Source: CAZBXE01 sp964496125
Lineage (GTDB): Bacteria; Chlamydiota; Chlamydiia; Chlamydiales; CAZBXE01
Assembly: GCA_964496125.1 (NCBI GenBank)
Contig: CAZBXE010000001.1
Span: 186,001 to 250,000, forward strand
DNA length: 64,000 nucleotides
Direction of reading: 5' to 3'
Below the pieces are notes generated by a model, which was not told where the DNA came from, did no database searches, and saw nothing but the letters and a program-made list of their open reading frames with translations. Positions 8,868 to 17,261 of this stretch are shown piece by piece; position 1 is the first letter of the stretch; each line of letters opens with the position of its first letter. A program made the translations under genes and the position numbers.

Positions 8868-9535
8868 AAGAAAGAGTTAAAGCCCTTTTGGAAAGAGTGC
8901 GGACCGTGGCAGTTCGTGCCGGTAGAAAAAGCGAAGAGATTACCATTGTTGCTGTCACAAAAGGACACCCTCTGGAGCATGTGCTGCCCGCATATAAAGC
9001 TGGTCTTCACCATTTTGGGGAAAATAGATTGCAGGAGGCTTTGAGTAAGATGTCAGGAGCTCCAAGGGGCGTGCAGTGGCATCTCATTGGAACCCTTCAG
9101 AGAAATAAAGTGGCAAAAGCAATCGGGCGTTTTGCGATGATTCACTCAGTTGACACCATCCCACTTGCTGAGAAGATTTCCAGTTGCAGTGCGGAGGCGC
9201 ATGTAACTACTAAAGTGCTTTTGCAGGTGAATGTGTCAGGAGAAGAGAGTAAACAAGGTTTTACAAAAGAGGAGTGTAGAAAGGCTTTGCCTCATCTACT
9301 GAACTTGCCAGGGATATCAATTCAAGGGTTTATGACGATGGCGCCCTTGACTGAAGATCGATCACTTGTTCGTAGTTGCTTCCGTGGGCTTTCCGATTTT
9401 CGTAAGGAAGCGGCTCCCTCTTTACCCCATCTTTCCATGGGAATGTCGAGCGACTATGAAATTGCCATTGAAGAGGGGGCTACTTTGATCCGGGTGGGAA
9501 GAGAGCTCTTCACTACTACGCTTCTTGAGCTTTAA
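8858..9535 (+). CDS. yggS: YggS/PLPBP-family pyridoxal phosphate homeostasis protein
   Basis: 225 residues, the normal length for this single-domain alanine-racemase-like barrel. IVAVTKGHP near residue 32 carries the PLP-binding Lys, HFGENRLQEAL and WHLIGTLQRNK are the family signatures, and MGMSSDYEIAIEEGATLIRVG near the C-terminus binds the phosphate. It controls the free PLP pool and has no known catalytic reaction. Start ATG 8858 overlaps the previous gene. The 3' end overlaps the convergent WD40 gene by 20 bases. Confidence 0.92.
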   Translation: MDVEERVKALLERVRTVAVRAGRKSEEITIVAVTKGHPLEHVLPAYKAGLHHFGENRLQEALSKMSGAPRGVQWHLIGTLQRNKVAKAIGRFAMIHSVDTIPLAEKISSCSAEAHVTTKVLLQVNVSGEESKQGFTKEECRKALPHLLNLPGISIQGFMTMAPLTEDRSLVRSCFRGLSDFRKEAAPSLPHLSMGMSSDYEIAIEEGATLIRVGRELFTTTLLEL

Positions 9536-10517
9536 AGTCGTATACTTTTATCGAATTCGATCTGATAAGGCAGAGTTTGCCGTCAAACCAAAATAGCCTT
9601 ATTGCCTCAAGGTGTTCCTGAACGCTAGAACCTGTTTCAATGTTCCAAAGCTTAGCTGTATTATCTTCATAACAGACAAACAAACAGTTTTGCATGTACT
9701 GGAAGCTCGTTGCAGCAGAGGTGCCTCCTCCGAGCTTGTGGAGAAGGTTTCCTCTTAGTCGATTCCAGATGCAAACAGTTCCGTCCCTAAGAGCTGAAAA
9801 AAGAAAGATGCCTCTTGCTTTGATGGGCGTAGGATAAAAAGGAGTGCAAGCAAACTTGTGTAATTTTTTCCCGGTATTTGTCTCCCAGGTTTGGATAGTA
9901 CCGTCATATGATGCAGTTATGAGTTCATTGTTGATTGTTTTTAATCCCCGAATCCAATGCTCATGCCCACTAAAGGTCGTAAGGCACACGCCTGTATTGA
10001 TGTCCCATTTTTTTGCGGTCTGGTCGTCAGATGCTGTGTAGAGAGAATCTTTACCCACTTTTATTTTGGTGACCCAATCCTCATGTCCTGCGAATGTAAG
10101 AACGCACTCACCTGTATTGATGTCCCATTTTTTTGCAGTCCCATCTGCCGAGGCAGTGAAAAGATGCTCTGATTCGTCATCTACCCGGATATCCAGGATG
10201 TAGTGGGTGTGGCCAATGTAGGTTTGCAGATGAGCTGCAGTAGGAAGGCGCCAGGCTTTTACAGAACGGTCGTGAGAGGCTGTAAACAATGCATAAAATC
10301 TCATCGCCTTGATACGACAGGGGTAACTGTTCGGATGGGGGATAAATTCTTTAATGGAGTTATAATTTTGTGTTTCTAAGATTCTAAGATTTTGATTTTT
10401 TGTTGCAATGAATATATGTGTATATGTGCAGTAAACAGTTGCAATTGGAGAATTATTAGATATGGGCTTATAGTAGCAACTTGAGTGGGAAAAAGTCGAT
10501 AAGTTGCGAAAAATCAC
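9516..10517 (-). CDS. WD40-repeat beta-propeller protein (no F-box)
   Basis: 333 residues if started at GTG 10517. Six to seven WD40 units are seen, with GH...WD spacing such as GHTHYILDI, ADGTAKKWDINTGECV, GHEDWVTKI, DDQTAKKWDINTG, GHEHWIRGL, YDGTIQTWETNTGK and RDGTVCIWNRLRG. The frame remains open upstream to about 10630; an AAGGAG motif sits six bases before an ATT codon at 10607 in this frame, which would add 30 residues, so the true start is uncertain. No signal peptide or F-box is visible, unlike the WD40 genes at 32-37 kb. WD40 proteins are scaffolds; a host-interaction role is possible but unproven. It is transcribed convergently with yggS and overlaps it by 20 bases. Confidence 0.82.
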   Translation of the reverse strand: MIFRNLSTFSHSSCYYKPISNNSPIATVYCTYTHIFIATKNQNLRILETQNYNSIKEFIPHPNSYPCRIKAMRFYALFTASHDRSVKAWRLPTAAHLQTYIGHTHYILDIRVDDESEHLFTASADGTAKKWDINTGECVLTFAGHEDWVTKIKVGKDSLYTASDDQTAKKWDINTGVCLTTFSGHEHWIRGLKTINNELITASYDGTIQTWETNTGKKLHKFACTPFYPTPIKARGIFLFSALRDGTVCIWNRLRGNLLHKLGGGTSAATSFQYMQNCLFVCYEDNTAKLWNIETGSSVQEHLEAIRLFWFDGKLCLIRSNSIKVYDFKAQEA

Positions 10518-10661
10518 CGCCTTTTTCTGTGCACGGCGAGGGTCTTCGAAGGTTTCGGGCCTAAGAGAATGTCGGACGATTTGACTTGGAGTTTGTGGTG
10601 CAGAAATATTGAGCTCCTTTTTTCTTCAGACCGCCATTTTAAACTAAAGATGGGTTATAAG

Positions 10662-11108
10662 TCAAAGGGTGCTTTTTTTGAGAAAACGGTTGTTTCTCTC
10701 CCAACTGAAACTGAGCTTGTAGACAGGTTCTTCTAGTTCCTTCCACGTTTTGGCTGTTTGGATTTTTTTTGTCTTATAGGCTACCACTTCGGAATCTACT
10801 TTGACACCCAGCCCTTTTCTAAAAACGGTTTGGATGACGTCTATGTACCTTCCATCGAATGGAAAAATCATTTTAGTGGTATCCAAGGAGGCTTCTGTGT
10901 TGCCAACTTCATCGGCTGACTGGAGGTAGAAAAGAATTTGGTTGCAGATAGCGTGCAACGCAAATTGCGCCTGTTCTTCCGCATGTTGCGTTTTTTTCTC
11001 AGAAGGAATGATTTTTAGCAGGTCTTTTCTGATCGTTTCGTCCTTTAGTATTTCATTAAAGCAAATGGGATGTTCTTTGCCAAATAGCCTGCGAAGTAGT
11101 CCAGCCAT
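10662..11108 (-). CDS. Hypothetical protein
   Basis: 148 residues, soluble, mixed alpha/beta and rather charged, starting MAGLLRRLFGKEH. A family could not be recognised. A motif TKMIFPFDGRYIDVIQTVFRKGLGV in the middle and a C-terminal basic stretch stand out, but carry no clear signature. There is no signal peptide or membrane helix. It lies between the WD40 gene and the DAACS transporter promoter region and may form a unit with the WD40 gene downstream, 144 bases away. Confidence 0.55.
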   Translation of the reverse strand: MAGLLRRLFGKEHPICFNEILKDETIRKDLLKIIPSEKKTQHAEEQAQFALHAICNQILFYLQSADEVGNTEASLDTTKMIFPFDGRYIDVIQTVFRKGLGVKVDSEVVAYKTKKIQTAKTWKELEEPVYKLSFSWERNNRFLKKSTL

Positions 11109-11284
11109 AATCTATGGGTCCATTGATTTAAGAGGTTACTCTATTAAGCTCATCCCCTAAACTAGAGGATAATGTTGCGTGGTCGTGCTACCATGTCGTG
11201 GTCTGAGGTGATAATGACGTTTATTTGACGATCTATCTAAGGGTTCGATTAATGTCAATTTTTTTCGTGTTGCACCATATCACA

Positions 11285-11314
11285 TTGACAAAAAATAGTT
11301 TAAAACGGTAACAT
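11285..11314 (+). promoter_or_regulatory. Sigma-70-type promoter of the DAACS transporter gene
   Basis: TTGACA at 11285-11290 and TAACAT at 11309-11314 are separated by 18 bases. The ATG of the transporter lies 22 bases downstream, with a GGGGG Shine-Dalgarno-like run at 11326-11330. A perfect -35 box with a good -10 box just before an isolated gene makes this a believable promoter. Confidence 0.6.
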
Positions 11315-11335
11315 ACGTCTTTACCGGGGGATCTC

Positions 11336-12583
11336 ATGTGCGAGCATAATGGGCAAAAGGCAAGGATTTCACAAAACACGCTCTATCTAGTGGCAGCAGG
11401 GGCTGGACTGCTCGCGGGTTACTTCAATGTGGCACCTCTTATGATAGCATCATCTGTGATTTCAGAGATTTTTATCAACCTCCTTAAGCTGATCAGCCTC
11501 CCTATTATATTCCTCTCAATTGTGTCCACGGCCTCCGGGATGGAGAACCTAAAGGAAGTCAGGTTTTTAGGGCTTAAAGTTGTAAAATATACTCTCTTAA
11601 CAACCATTGTAGCAGCTTTTACAGCCATGCTTCTCTTTGTTGCCCTTGATCCAGTGAGAACCCAGGTTCATGTTGAAAGTGCCGGAGTTGCTCCGACATC
11701 TGATGGATTACCTGGCTACTTTACCTTTTTAATCCAGTCGATTCCTTCCAATATCATCCAGCCGTTTGCCAATAACCATGTAATTGGGGTGTTTTTTATT
11801 GCCATGGGCTTTAGCCTTGCTCTTCTGTCCATACCAGACGAGAAGAGAAAGCTTTTGCACTCAGTCTTTTCCAGTCTTTATGCAACGGTAACGCAGATCA
11901 CCGCTTTTGTTATCAGACTTATGCCGGTCGCTGTATTTGCCTTTATTACCCTTTTCTTTAAGGATATACGCAGCGGACTTGAATTACAAAGTCTTGCTCT
12001 TTATCTAGTTTGTATTCTTGCTGCAAATCTTATACAGGCGTTTATTGTGCTGCCTGGCTTGCTTCTTTCAAGAGGGATCTCTCCTGTAAAAATGGCAAAG
12101 GGGATGATGCCAGCGCTTTCAGTTGCCTTTTTTTCCAAATCCTCAAGTGCAGCCTTGCCGATGGCCATGAAGTGCGCAGAAGAGAACGTAAAGATCGCAT
12201 CCAAAGTCTCAGGTTTTGCTTTCCCTCTATGTACGACGATCAATATGAATGCGTGCGCTGCCTTTATTTACATCACTGTAATGTTTGTATCGATGAGTAG
12301 CGGTGTTGTTTATTCAGGTTGGGAGCTTGTGGCCTGGGTGTTTATCGCAACGCTTGCAGCAGTTGGCAATGCAGGTGTGCCGATGGGGTGCTACACTCTC
12401 TCCACGGCATTCTTAGCGGCAATGGGTGTCCCCCTTCAGCTCATGGGTGTTATTCTCCCCTTCTATAGTTTGATTGACATGCTGGAAAGCTCTATCAATG
12501 TCTGGTCTGATGCTTGCGTTGCAGCAGCAGTCGATAGGGAAGTAAACCAGTCTGCCATTCAGGCTCAGTCAGTTCTATCATAA
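11336..12583 (+). CDS. Dicarboxylate/amino acid:cation symporter (DAACS, GltP/DctA-like)
   Basis: 415 residues with the eight-helix, two-hairpin pattern of the DAACS (SLC1-like) family. The tip of hairpin 1 is seen as KSSSAALPMAMKCAEEN near residue 263, TM7 as PLCTTINMNACAAFIYI near 300, and hairpin 2 as AAVGNAGVPMG near 340. The canonical NMDGT sodium motif reads NMNAC here, a change that may alter ion or substrate coupling. Likely substrates are glutamate, aspartate or C4-dicarboxylates taken from the host. The gene stands alone with its own promoter. Confidence 0.88.
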   Translation: MCEHNGQKARISQNTLYLVAAGAGLLAGYFNVAPLMIASSVISEIFINLLKLISLPIIFLSIVSTASGMENLKEVRFLGLKVVKYTLLTTIVAAFTAMLLFVALDPVRTQVHVESAGVAPTSDGLPGYFTFLIQSIPSNIIQPFANNHVIGVFFIAMGFSLALLSIPDEKRKLLHSVFSSLYATVTQITAFVIRLMPVAVFAFITLFFKDIRSGLELQSLALYLVCILAANLIQAFIVLPGLLLSRGISPVKMAKGMMPALSVAFFSKSSSAALPMAMKCAEENVKIASKVSGFAFPLCTTINMNACAAFIYITVMFVSMSSGVVYSGWELVAWVFIATLAAVGNAGVPMGCYTLSTAFLAAMGVPLQLMGVILPFYSLIDMLESSINVWSDACVAAAVDREVNQSAIQAQSVLS

Positions 12584-12675
12584 TAGGCGTCTTGCACCAA
12601 GCTCTCTTCTCTTTTGAGAATTGGCACATCTTTTGCATCTTCTAAGTTATCTGTTGACAAAACTCGGGGTGAGCT

Positions 12676-13089
12676 ATGAGACAAATAGGGAAGAGGGAGA
12701 TCTTTGGGAGAAAAAGAGGGTGGAAAAGGGTCTCTACAGTAGCCGTTATTAGCCTTTTTGATAAGTTCCTTTCTTTCATAACTGGAAAGAACCGGGCAGA
12801 ATCTGAGAAAAAAGGGGAGCAAATCCTTAGCGATCTTGATCCTGTAGCTTTAGATTCTCTTGAAAGGGAGATTAGAATGCAGAATGGAGAGTCAGCTAAG
12901 CTTGACCTGATTGATCTTAGATGGCAGGTTTTTTGTTCGGAAAAGGGCTATATCCCCGAGAAAGAACCGAAAAATTGGAAGACCTATTTTTTAAGGAAAT
13001 ATATACAAGAAACCCTTGATTTTTCGAGTTGCCTGACTGCAGAGGAATTGAAGCGTTCTTTAGAACTCATCAGTAAAAAATTCATTTGA
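12676..13089 (+). CDS. Hypothetical protein
   Basis: 137 residues from ATG 12676, preceded by GGTGAG eight bases upstream. The sequence is charged and helical with a short hydrophobic stretch near residues 20-33 (VAVISLFDKFLSFITG). The C-terminal half contains DLIDLRWQVFCSEKGYIPE and ends SLELISKKFI. I do not recognise a family. A hairpin that could act as a terminator follows at 13109-13142, so this is probably the last gene of its transcript. Confidence 0.6.
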   Translation: MRQIGKREIFGRKRGWKRVSTVAVISLFDKFLSFITGKNRAESEKKGEQILSDLDPVALDSLEREIRMQNGESAKLDLIDLRWQVFCSEKGYIPEKEPKNWKTYFLRKYIQETLDFSSCLTAEELKRSLELISKKFI

Positions 13090-13108
13090 ACAGTGCCCTC
13101 CATAAGCA

Positions 13109-13142
13109 AGCTCGGTTTTCGCATTGAGCGAAAGCCGGGCTT
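13109..13142 (+). terminator. Putative hairpin terminator
   Basis: AGCTCGGTTTTCGC pairs with GCGAAAGCCGGGCT across a five-base loop, allowing G-U pairs. It is followed by TTCGTCTAT rather than a long T-tract. It sits 20 bases after the stop of the 137-residue gene and 55 bases before the next start, which fits a terminator, though the weak T-run leaves doubt. Confidence 0.45.
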
Positions 13143-13196
13143 TCGTCTATAGTAGGTTCATTATTTAAAGTTTTTTGCAAAAAAGGAGAGGACAAG

Positions 13197-13892
13197 ATGT
13201 CCGTAAGAGATCACGTTTATGAACTCACTACAGTGAGCGAAGTTAGAGAATTTATCAGAGGGCTATCCGTATGCAGTATTTTTAAAGCGGAATGCTGCGG
13301 CAAAAGCGACCAAGCCCTTGAGAAGATCCAAAGTGCGCTGGAGGATTTTAATCTTCCTCTTTCGATCGGGATTATTGATGTGAAGGAGTGTAAGGAGGCT
13401 TCGGATGAGATTGCTAAGCTCACAGGAATCCAGCATGCTGCTCCCCAATTTATTGTGTTTGTGGAAGAACAAGCTGTTTTCAATCTGAGTGGTGCAATGA
13501 TTACGGAAGAAGCTGTAGGCGATTTTCTAGAAGAGTCGTTTGAGATGGAAGAAGAGGAGCAGCAAGGCTGTGGTGGGCACTGTGCATGCCATGGAGATGA
13601 TGACGAAGATGAGGATGATGATGATTGTGACATAGGTATAGAACCCTTCCGCAACCTTCTCAATGAATTTTTAGACGGGGCTTTGACTGAGTCTGAATTC
13701 AAGCACGAGTGGCAAGCGCTTTTTCAAAATGAAGAAACGCGTCCTAGCGAAGAGGAGATGGCTCTCTGGGGTCCCTTTTTCGAGGATGTGAATGCCGCTT
13801 TGAGTGGCAAAAGCGCAAAGAGTGGAGGGTGCTGCAAGAGTCATAAGCCACACACACATGGCAACTCCAATATCTTGTATGATTTGTCCTAA
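13197..13892 (+). CDS. BrxC/YtxJ-like thioredoxin-fold protein with acidic Cys/His-rich insert
   Basis: 231 residues; AGGAGAGG lies before ATG 13197. Residues 1-115 resemble the bacilliredoxin-like YtxJ/BrxC family: SVCSIFKAECCGKSDQAL where the redox cysteine is expected, IGIIDVKECKEASDEIAKL, and GIQHAAPQFIVFVEEQAVF with the thioredoxin cis-Pro region. After it comes QQGCGGHCACHGDDDEDEDDDD, a Cys/His cluster joined to a run of Asp/Glu, then a helical domain (residues 145-205), and finally a second metal-site-like tail, GGCCKSHKPHTHG. The two Cys/His clusters look like metal-binding sites. Function (thiol redox or metal handling) is inferred. It precedes pdhA by 67 bases. Confidence 0.6.
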   Translation: MSVRDHVYELTTVSEVREFIRGLSVCSIFKAECCGKSDQALEKIQSALEDFNLPLSIGIIDVKECKEASDEIAKLTGIQHAAPQFIVFVEEQAVFNLSGAMITEEAVGDFLEESFEMEEEEQQGCGGHCACHGDDDEDEDDDDCDIGIEPFRNLLNEFLDGALTESEFKHEWQALFQNEETRPSEEEMALWGPFFEDVNAALSGKSAKSGGCCKSHKPHTHGNSNILYDLS

Positions 13893-13959
13893 CGATCAGA
13901 GCTGCAAATAGAAAGAGAGGAGTGTTCATTTTTTCTAATTCTTTTGTTACACTGCTCAC

Positions 13960-14988
13960 ATGAGTGAAAAGAAGGGAAAAGAGGATACCCGTAGCTACTT
14001 TCCTGCGGACCCAAAAAAGGTTTTTGCAAAGTTAGGTGCGAGTGTTCTTCTAGAAGATCTTGAAAAAATGCTTCTGGCTCGCAACTTAGATGTTCGTGGG
14101 GAATCTGCCTACCAGCATGGACTGGTAGGGGGGTTTTACCATGCCTACATCGGTCAGGAAGCCATACAAACAGCTCTTGTACGGGCCATGGGTCCGAATA
14201 ATTGGTATACAACGACCTACAGGTGCCATTGCTTGGCGCTTCTTCTCGGGGTTTCGCCGCATGAGATCATGGCTGAACTCTACGGCAGAAGCACAGGAAA
14301 CGCTCTTGGTAGGGGCGGGTCGATGCACCTCTACAGCGATCGTCTTCTGGGTGGTTTTGGTATTGTGGGAGGCCAAATTCCGATTGGAGCAGGTGCTGGG
14401 TTTTCTCTCAAATATCAAGGGATAAAAGATCAAGTCTCTGTGTGCTTTCTTGGAGATGGGGCGGTCGCAACAGGTGCCTTTCATGAAACACTCAATAGCG
14501 CATCTCTCTGGGATCTTCCTTGTGTTTTTGTCATTGAGAATAACCTCTGGGGGATGGGAACACCGATTGAAAAGGCAGTGGCAGTTTCTCGTCTTGCAGA
14601 GGATAAGGCCTCGGGATACAATATAAAGGGATACTCTGTAGATGGAATGGATTATTTTGCTTGCTATTCTTGTTTTTCCCATGTTTTTAATGAAGTTCTT
14701 AAAACAAGCCGTCCTGTGCTTGTGGAGGCGGTAACAGAGCGTTTCCGTGGCCACTCCATCTCTGATCCAGCTCTCTATCGTTCAAAAGAGATGCTTGTCG
14801 AAGTCATGAAACGAGATCCCATTACTGCCCTCTACCACTTTCTAGAAAGGGAAAAGGTGCTAGATGAGGCTTTATTCAAAGAAATGGATAAAAAGTGCCG
14901 TCTGATTGTAAGGGAGGCTATGGATTATGCTGAGGCCTCTCCCTGGCCCGACCCTGCGACTTTAGAAGAGGATGTGTTTGCACCATGA
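13960..14988 (+). CDS. pdhA: Pyruvate dehydrogenase E1 component, alpha subunit
   Basis: 342 residues. The ThDP-binding motif is clear: CFLGDGAVATGAFHETLNSA near residue 165 ending in VIENN near 185. YHAYIGQEA and GRGGSMHLYSDRLLGGFGIVGGQIPIGAG are typical of the alpha chain, and RFRGHSISDPALYRSKEM is the phosphorylation-loop region. It forms the E1 heterotetramer with PdhB and decarboxylates pyruvate to feed acetyl-CoA synthesis. The pdhB start overlaps its stop by four bases. First of a three-gene pdh operon; no lpd (E3) gene lies in this window. Confidence 0.95.
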   Translation: MSEKKGKEDTRSYFPADPKKVFAKLGASVLLEDLEKMLLARNLDVRGESAYQHGLVGGFYHAYIGQEAIQTALVRAMGPNNWYTTTYRCHCLALLLGVSPHEIMAELYGRSTGNALGRGGSMHLYSDRLLGGFGIVGGQIPIGAGAGFSLKYQGIKDQVSVCFLGDGAVATGAFHETLNSASLWDLPCVFVIENNLWGMGTPIEKAVAVSRLAEDKASGYNIKGYSVDGMDYFACYSCFSHVFNEVLKTSRPVLVEAVTERFRGHSISDPALYRSKEMLVEVMKRDPITALYHFLEREKVLDEALFKEMDKKCRLIVREAMDYAEASPWPDPATLEEDVFAP

Positions 14989-15971
14989 TGGAACAGATGC
15001 AAAGGGTAGAGATGCGGGAAGCACTGAGACAAGCTCTTGATGAAGAGATGTCAAGAGACGCCACCGTTTTCCTGATGGGGGAAGAGGTGGGGGAATATAA
15101 CGGTGCTTACAAGGTTTCTAAAGGACTGCTCGAAAAGTGGGGGCCCAAGAGAGTCATTGATACCCCTATTACAGAAAATTCTTTTGCAGGGATAGGCATT
15201 GGGGCGGCCCTTACAGGTCTAAGACCTGTAGTTGAGTTTATGAGCTTCAATTTCTCCTTTGTGGCAGCGGATCAGATTATCTCGAATGCCTGTAAAATGC
15301 ACTACATGTCAGCAGGGCGCTTCTCTGTCCCGATTGTCTTTCGGGGTCCAAATGGGGCAGCAGCTCAAGTTTCTTGCCAACACTCCCACTGTGTCGAGGC
15401 AATCTATGGCAACCTTCCAGGTTTAATCATTGTTGCCCCTAGCAATCCCTATGATGCGAAGGGACTTTTAAAATCTGCCATCCGGTGCAATAATCCCGTC
15501 CTTTTCCTTGAATGTGAACTTCTCTATGGTGACAAGATGGAGATTCCCCTAGAGGAATATCTTGTTCCTTTAGGTAAGGCTAAAGTTCTGCGTGAAGGAA
15601 AAGATGTTACTCTGATCAGCCATAGCCGCATGGTGAAGCAGGCGTTGGAGGCAGCTTTGCTGCTTGCAAGCGAGGGCGTTTTTGCAGAGGTGATCGACCT
15701 GCGCACGATTAAGCCTTTGGATTTTTCTACCCTCCTTCGTTCGATCCAGAAAACAAGCCGTGCTGTAGTTGTGGAAGAGGGCCACTTTTTTGCAGGGATT
15801 GCTGCTGAGGTTGGGTTTTTAATCCAAGAACAAGCTTTTGATTATCTTGATGCTCCTGTGAGAAGGGTGTGCCAACGAGAGACGCCTATGCCTTATTCCA
15901 AGGTGCTCGAGAAAGAGACGTTGCCTACTGTCGAAAGGATTGTCACTGAAACGTTAAAACTTTTTTATTAG
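14985..15971 (+). CDS. pdhB: Pyruvate dehydrogenase E1 component, beta subunit
   Basis: 328 residues starting in an ATGA overlap with pdhA. Signatures include MGEEVGEYNGAYKVSKGL, DTPITENSFAGIGIGAALTG and RPVVEFMSFNFSF, which form part of the ThDP site, plus the C-terminal transketolase domain (DLRTIKPLD). A second ATG directly follows the first. Partner of PdhA in the E1 heterotetramer. The E2 gene begins 10 bases after the stop, preceded by AGGAG. Confidence 0.95.
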   Translation: MMEQMQRVEMREALRQALDEEMSRDATVFLMGEEVGEYNGAYKVSKGLLEKWGPKRVIDTPITENSFAGIGIGAALTGLRPVVEFMSFNFSFVAADQIISNACKMHYMSAGRFSVPIVFRGPNGAAAQVSCQHSHCVEAIYGNLPGLIIVAPSNPYDAKGLLKSAIRCNNPVLFLECELLYGDKMEIPLEEYLVPLGKAKVLREGKDVTLISHSRMVKQALEAALLLASEGVFAEVIDLRTIKPLDFSTLLRSIQKTSRAVVVEEGHFFAGIAAEVGFLIQEQAFDYLDAPVRRVCQRETPMPYSKVLEKETLPTVERIVTETLKLFY

Positions 15972-15981
15972 GAGACTTGCC

Positions 15982-17244
15982 ATGCCGACTACATTCACGA
16001 TGCCTAAATTGTCTCCCACAATGGATGTGGGTCTTGTTGTAAAATGGCACAAAAATGAGGGGGATTTTGTGAATGCAGGAGATCTTCTTCTAGAGATTGC
16101 AACGGATAAGGCTACCATTGAGCATAGCGCATTAGATGAGGGCTGGTTACGCAAGATTATCGTTCATGAGGGTGAGGAGGCATTTGTGAATGATCCGATT
16201 GCGATTTTCACTGATGCGGAAAATGAAGGGATTGGAGAGATGCCCAGGCCTGCTGTAAAAAAGGAGCAGAAAAAAGAAGCTTTCCAAGAGTCCTCAGCTC
16301 CACCTACCCCTCAGCTCCGAGAGGGATTTGCACCGTCCACTCCGCTGGAGGGGTATACCTTCCCTTTCCCTGGTGAAGAGTTTGGAGAAAAACTCAAAGC
16401 ATCTCCACTTGCCAAAAAACTAGCGCAAGAAAAAGGACTTGATCTTTCTTCGATTGCAGGAAGTGGTCCGAGTGGCAGAGTGGTTGCAAAAGATTTGGAA
16501 AAGGCGCAAAAAATAGGGACAGCTTCTTTTACGCGAAAAATTCCTTCTACTCCTCCTGGATCTTTCCATGAAGAGAAGTTTTCTCCTGCCCAAAAGGTGG
16601 TTGCTCTGCGACTTTCCCAATCGAAAACTTTTATTCCTCACTTCTATGCAACCATGGATGTGCGCGCTGAGGCTATCCAACAGATGAGAACACAGCTCGA
16701 AAGTATCGGCGTGAAGGTTACTGTCAATGATTTTATGATTAAGGCCGTAGCTCTAGCTCTCCGTGAGCATCCTCATGTCAATAGCGGCTACCATGGTCCG
16801 AACCAGACGATCATCCGTTTTGAGACCATTGATGTTGCGGTGGCTGTCGATACAAAGCTTGGGCTCATCACCCCGATCATACGTCATGCGGATTGTAAGA
16901 ACATGGGAGAGATTGGAGCTGAGATGAGAAATCTCGCACAAAAGGCAAGGGGTGGAAAGCTTATGCCAGAAGAGTATCAAGGGGGCTCGTTTACTGTGTC
17001 TAACCTCGGCATGTTTGGAGTTAAGGAGTTTCAGGCGATCATCAACCCACCCCAGGCAGCCATTTTAGCCGTAGGTGTTATTCGCCAGGAACCCATTGTT
17101 CAGGGAGGAGAGGTGAAAGTAGGGGCTTTGATGAGCCTTACTCTTTCTTGTGATCACAGGGTTGTGGATGGAGCGCTTGCTGCTAAATTCTTGCAATCCG
17201 TGAAAGGGTTTTGTGAGAATCCAGCAACCCTTCTGCTTTACTAA
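15982..17244 (+). CDS. pdhC: Dihydrolipoamide acetyltransferase E2 of pyruvate dehydrogenase
   Basis: 420 residues in the standard E2 order. One lipoyl domain lies at residues 1-80 with the lipoylated Lys in EIATDKATIE near residue 42. A Pro/Glu-rich linker follows, then a peripheral subunit-binding domain (KASPLAKKLAQEKGLDLSSIAGSG, about 138-172). The catalytic domain has the DHRVVDG active-site motif near 390. It transfers the acetyl group to CoA and forms the core of the complex. Last of the pdhABC operon; 17 bases separate it from a macro-domain gene, which may be cotranscribed. Confidence 0.95.
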   Translation: MPTTFTMPKLSPTMDVGLVVKWHKNEGDFVNAGDLLLEIATDKATIEHSALDEGWLRKIIVHEGEEAFVNDPIAIFTDAENEGIGEMPRPAVKKEQKKEAFQESSAPPTPQLREGFAPSTPLEGYTFPFPGEEFGEKLKASPLAKKLAQEKGLDLSSIAGSGPSGRVVAKDLEKAQKIGTASFTRKIPSTPPGSFHEEKFSPAQKVVALRLSQSKTFIPHFYATMDVRAEAIQQMRTQLESIGVKVTVNDFMIKAVALALREHPHVNSGYHGPNQTIIRFETIDVAVAVDTKLGLITPIIRHADCKNMGEIGAEMRNLAQKARGGKLMPEEYQGGSFTVSNLGMFGVKEFQAIINPPQAAILAVGVIRQEPIVQGGEVKVGALMSLTLSCDHRVVDGALAAKFLQSVKGFCENPATLLLY

Positions 17245-17261
17245 GAAATGGGGAGTGTGGC

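Noticed and set aside
13561..13630. Tandem GAT/GAG stretch considered as a simple repeat with phase-variation potential
   Set aside because: The codons are mixed (GAT, GAC, GAG, GAA) and not an exact unit repeat, so slippage is unlikely.
13217..13702. 161-codon minus-strand frame with a long Ser run
   Set aside because: It is the antisense image of the Asp/Glu-rich stretch in the BrxC-like gene; GAT and GAG runs give TCA/ATC-type Ser codons on the other strand.
14086..14754. 222-codon open frame on the minus strand
   Set aside because: Lies wholly inside pdhA, which is certain by its motifs; the antisense protein is rich in Cys, Lys and Arg without any recognisable domain.
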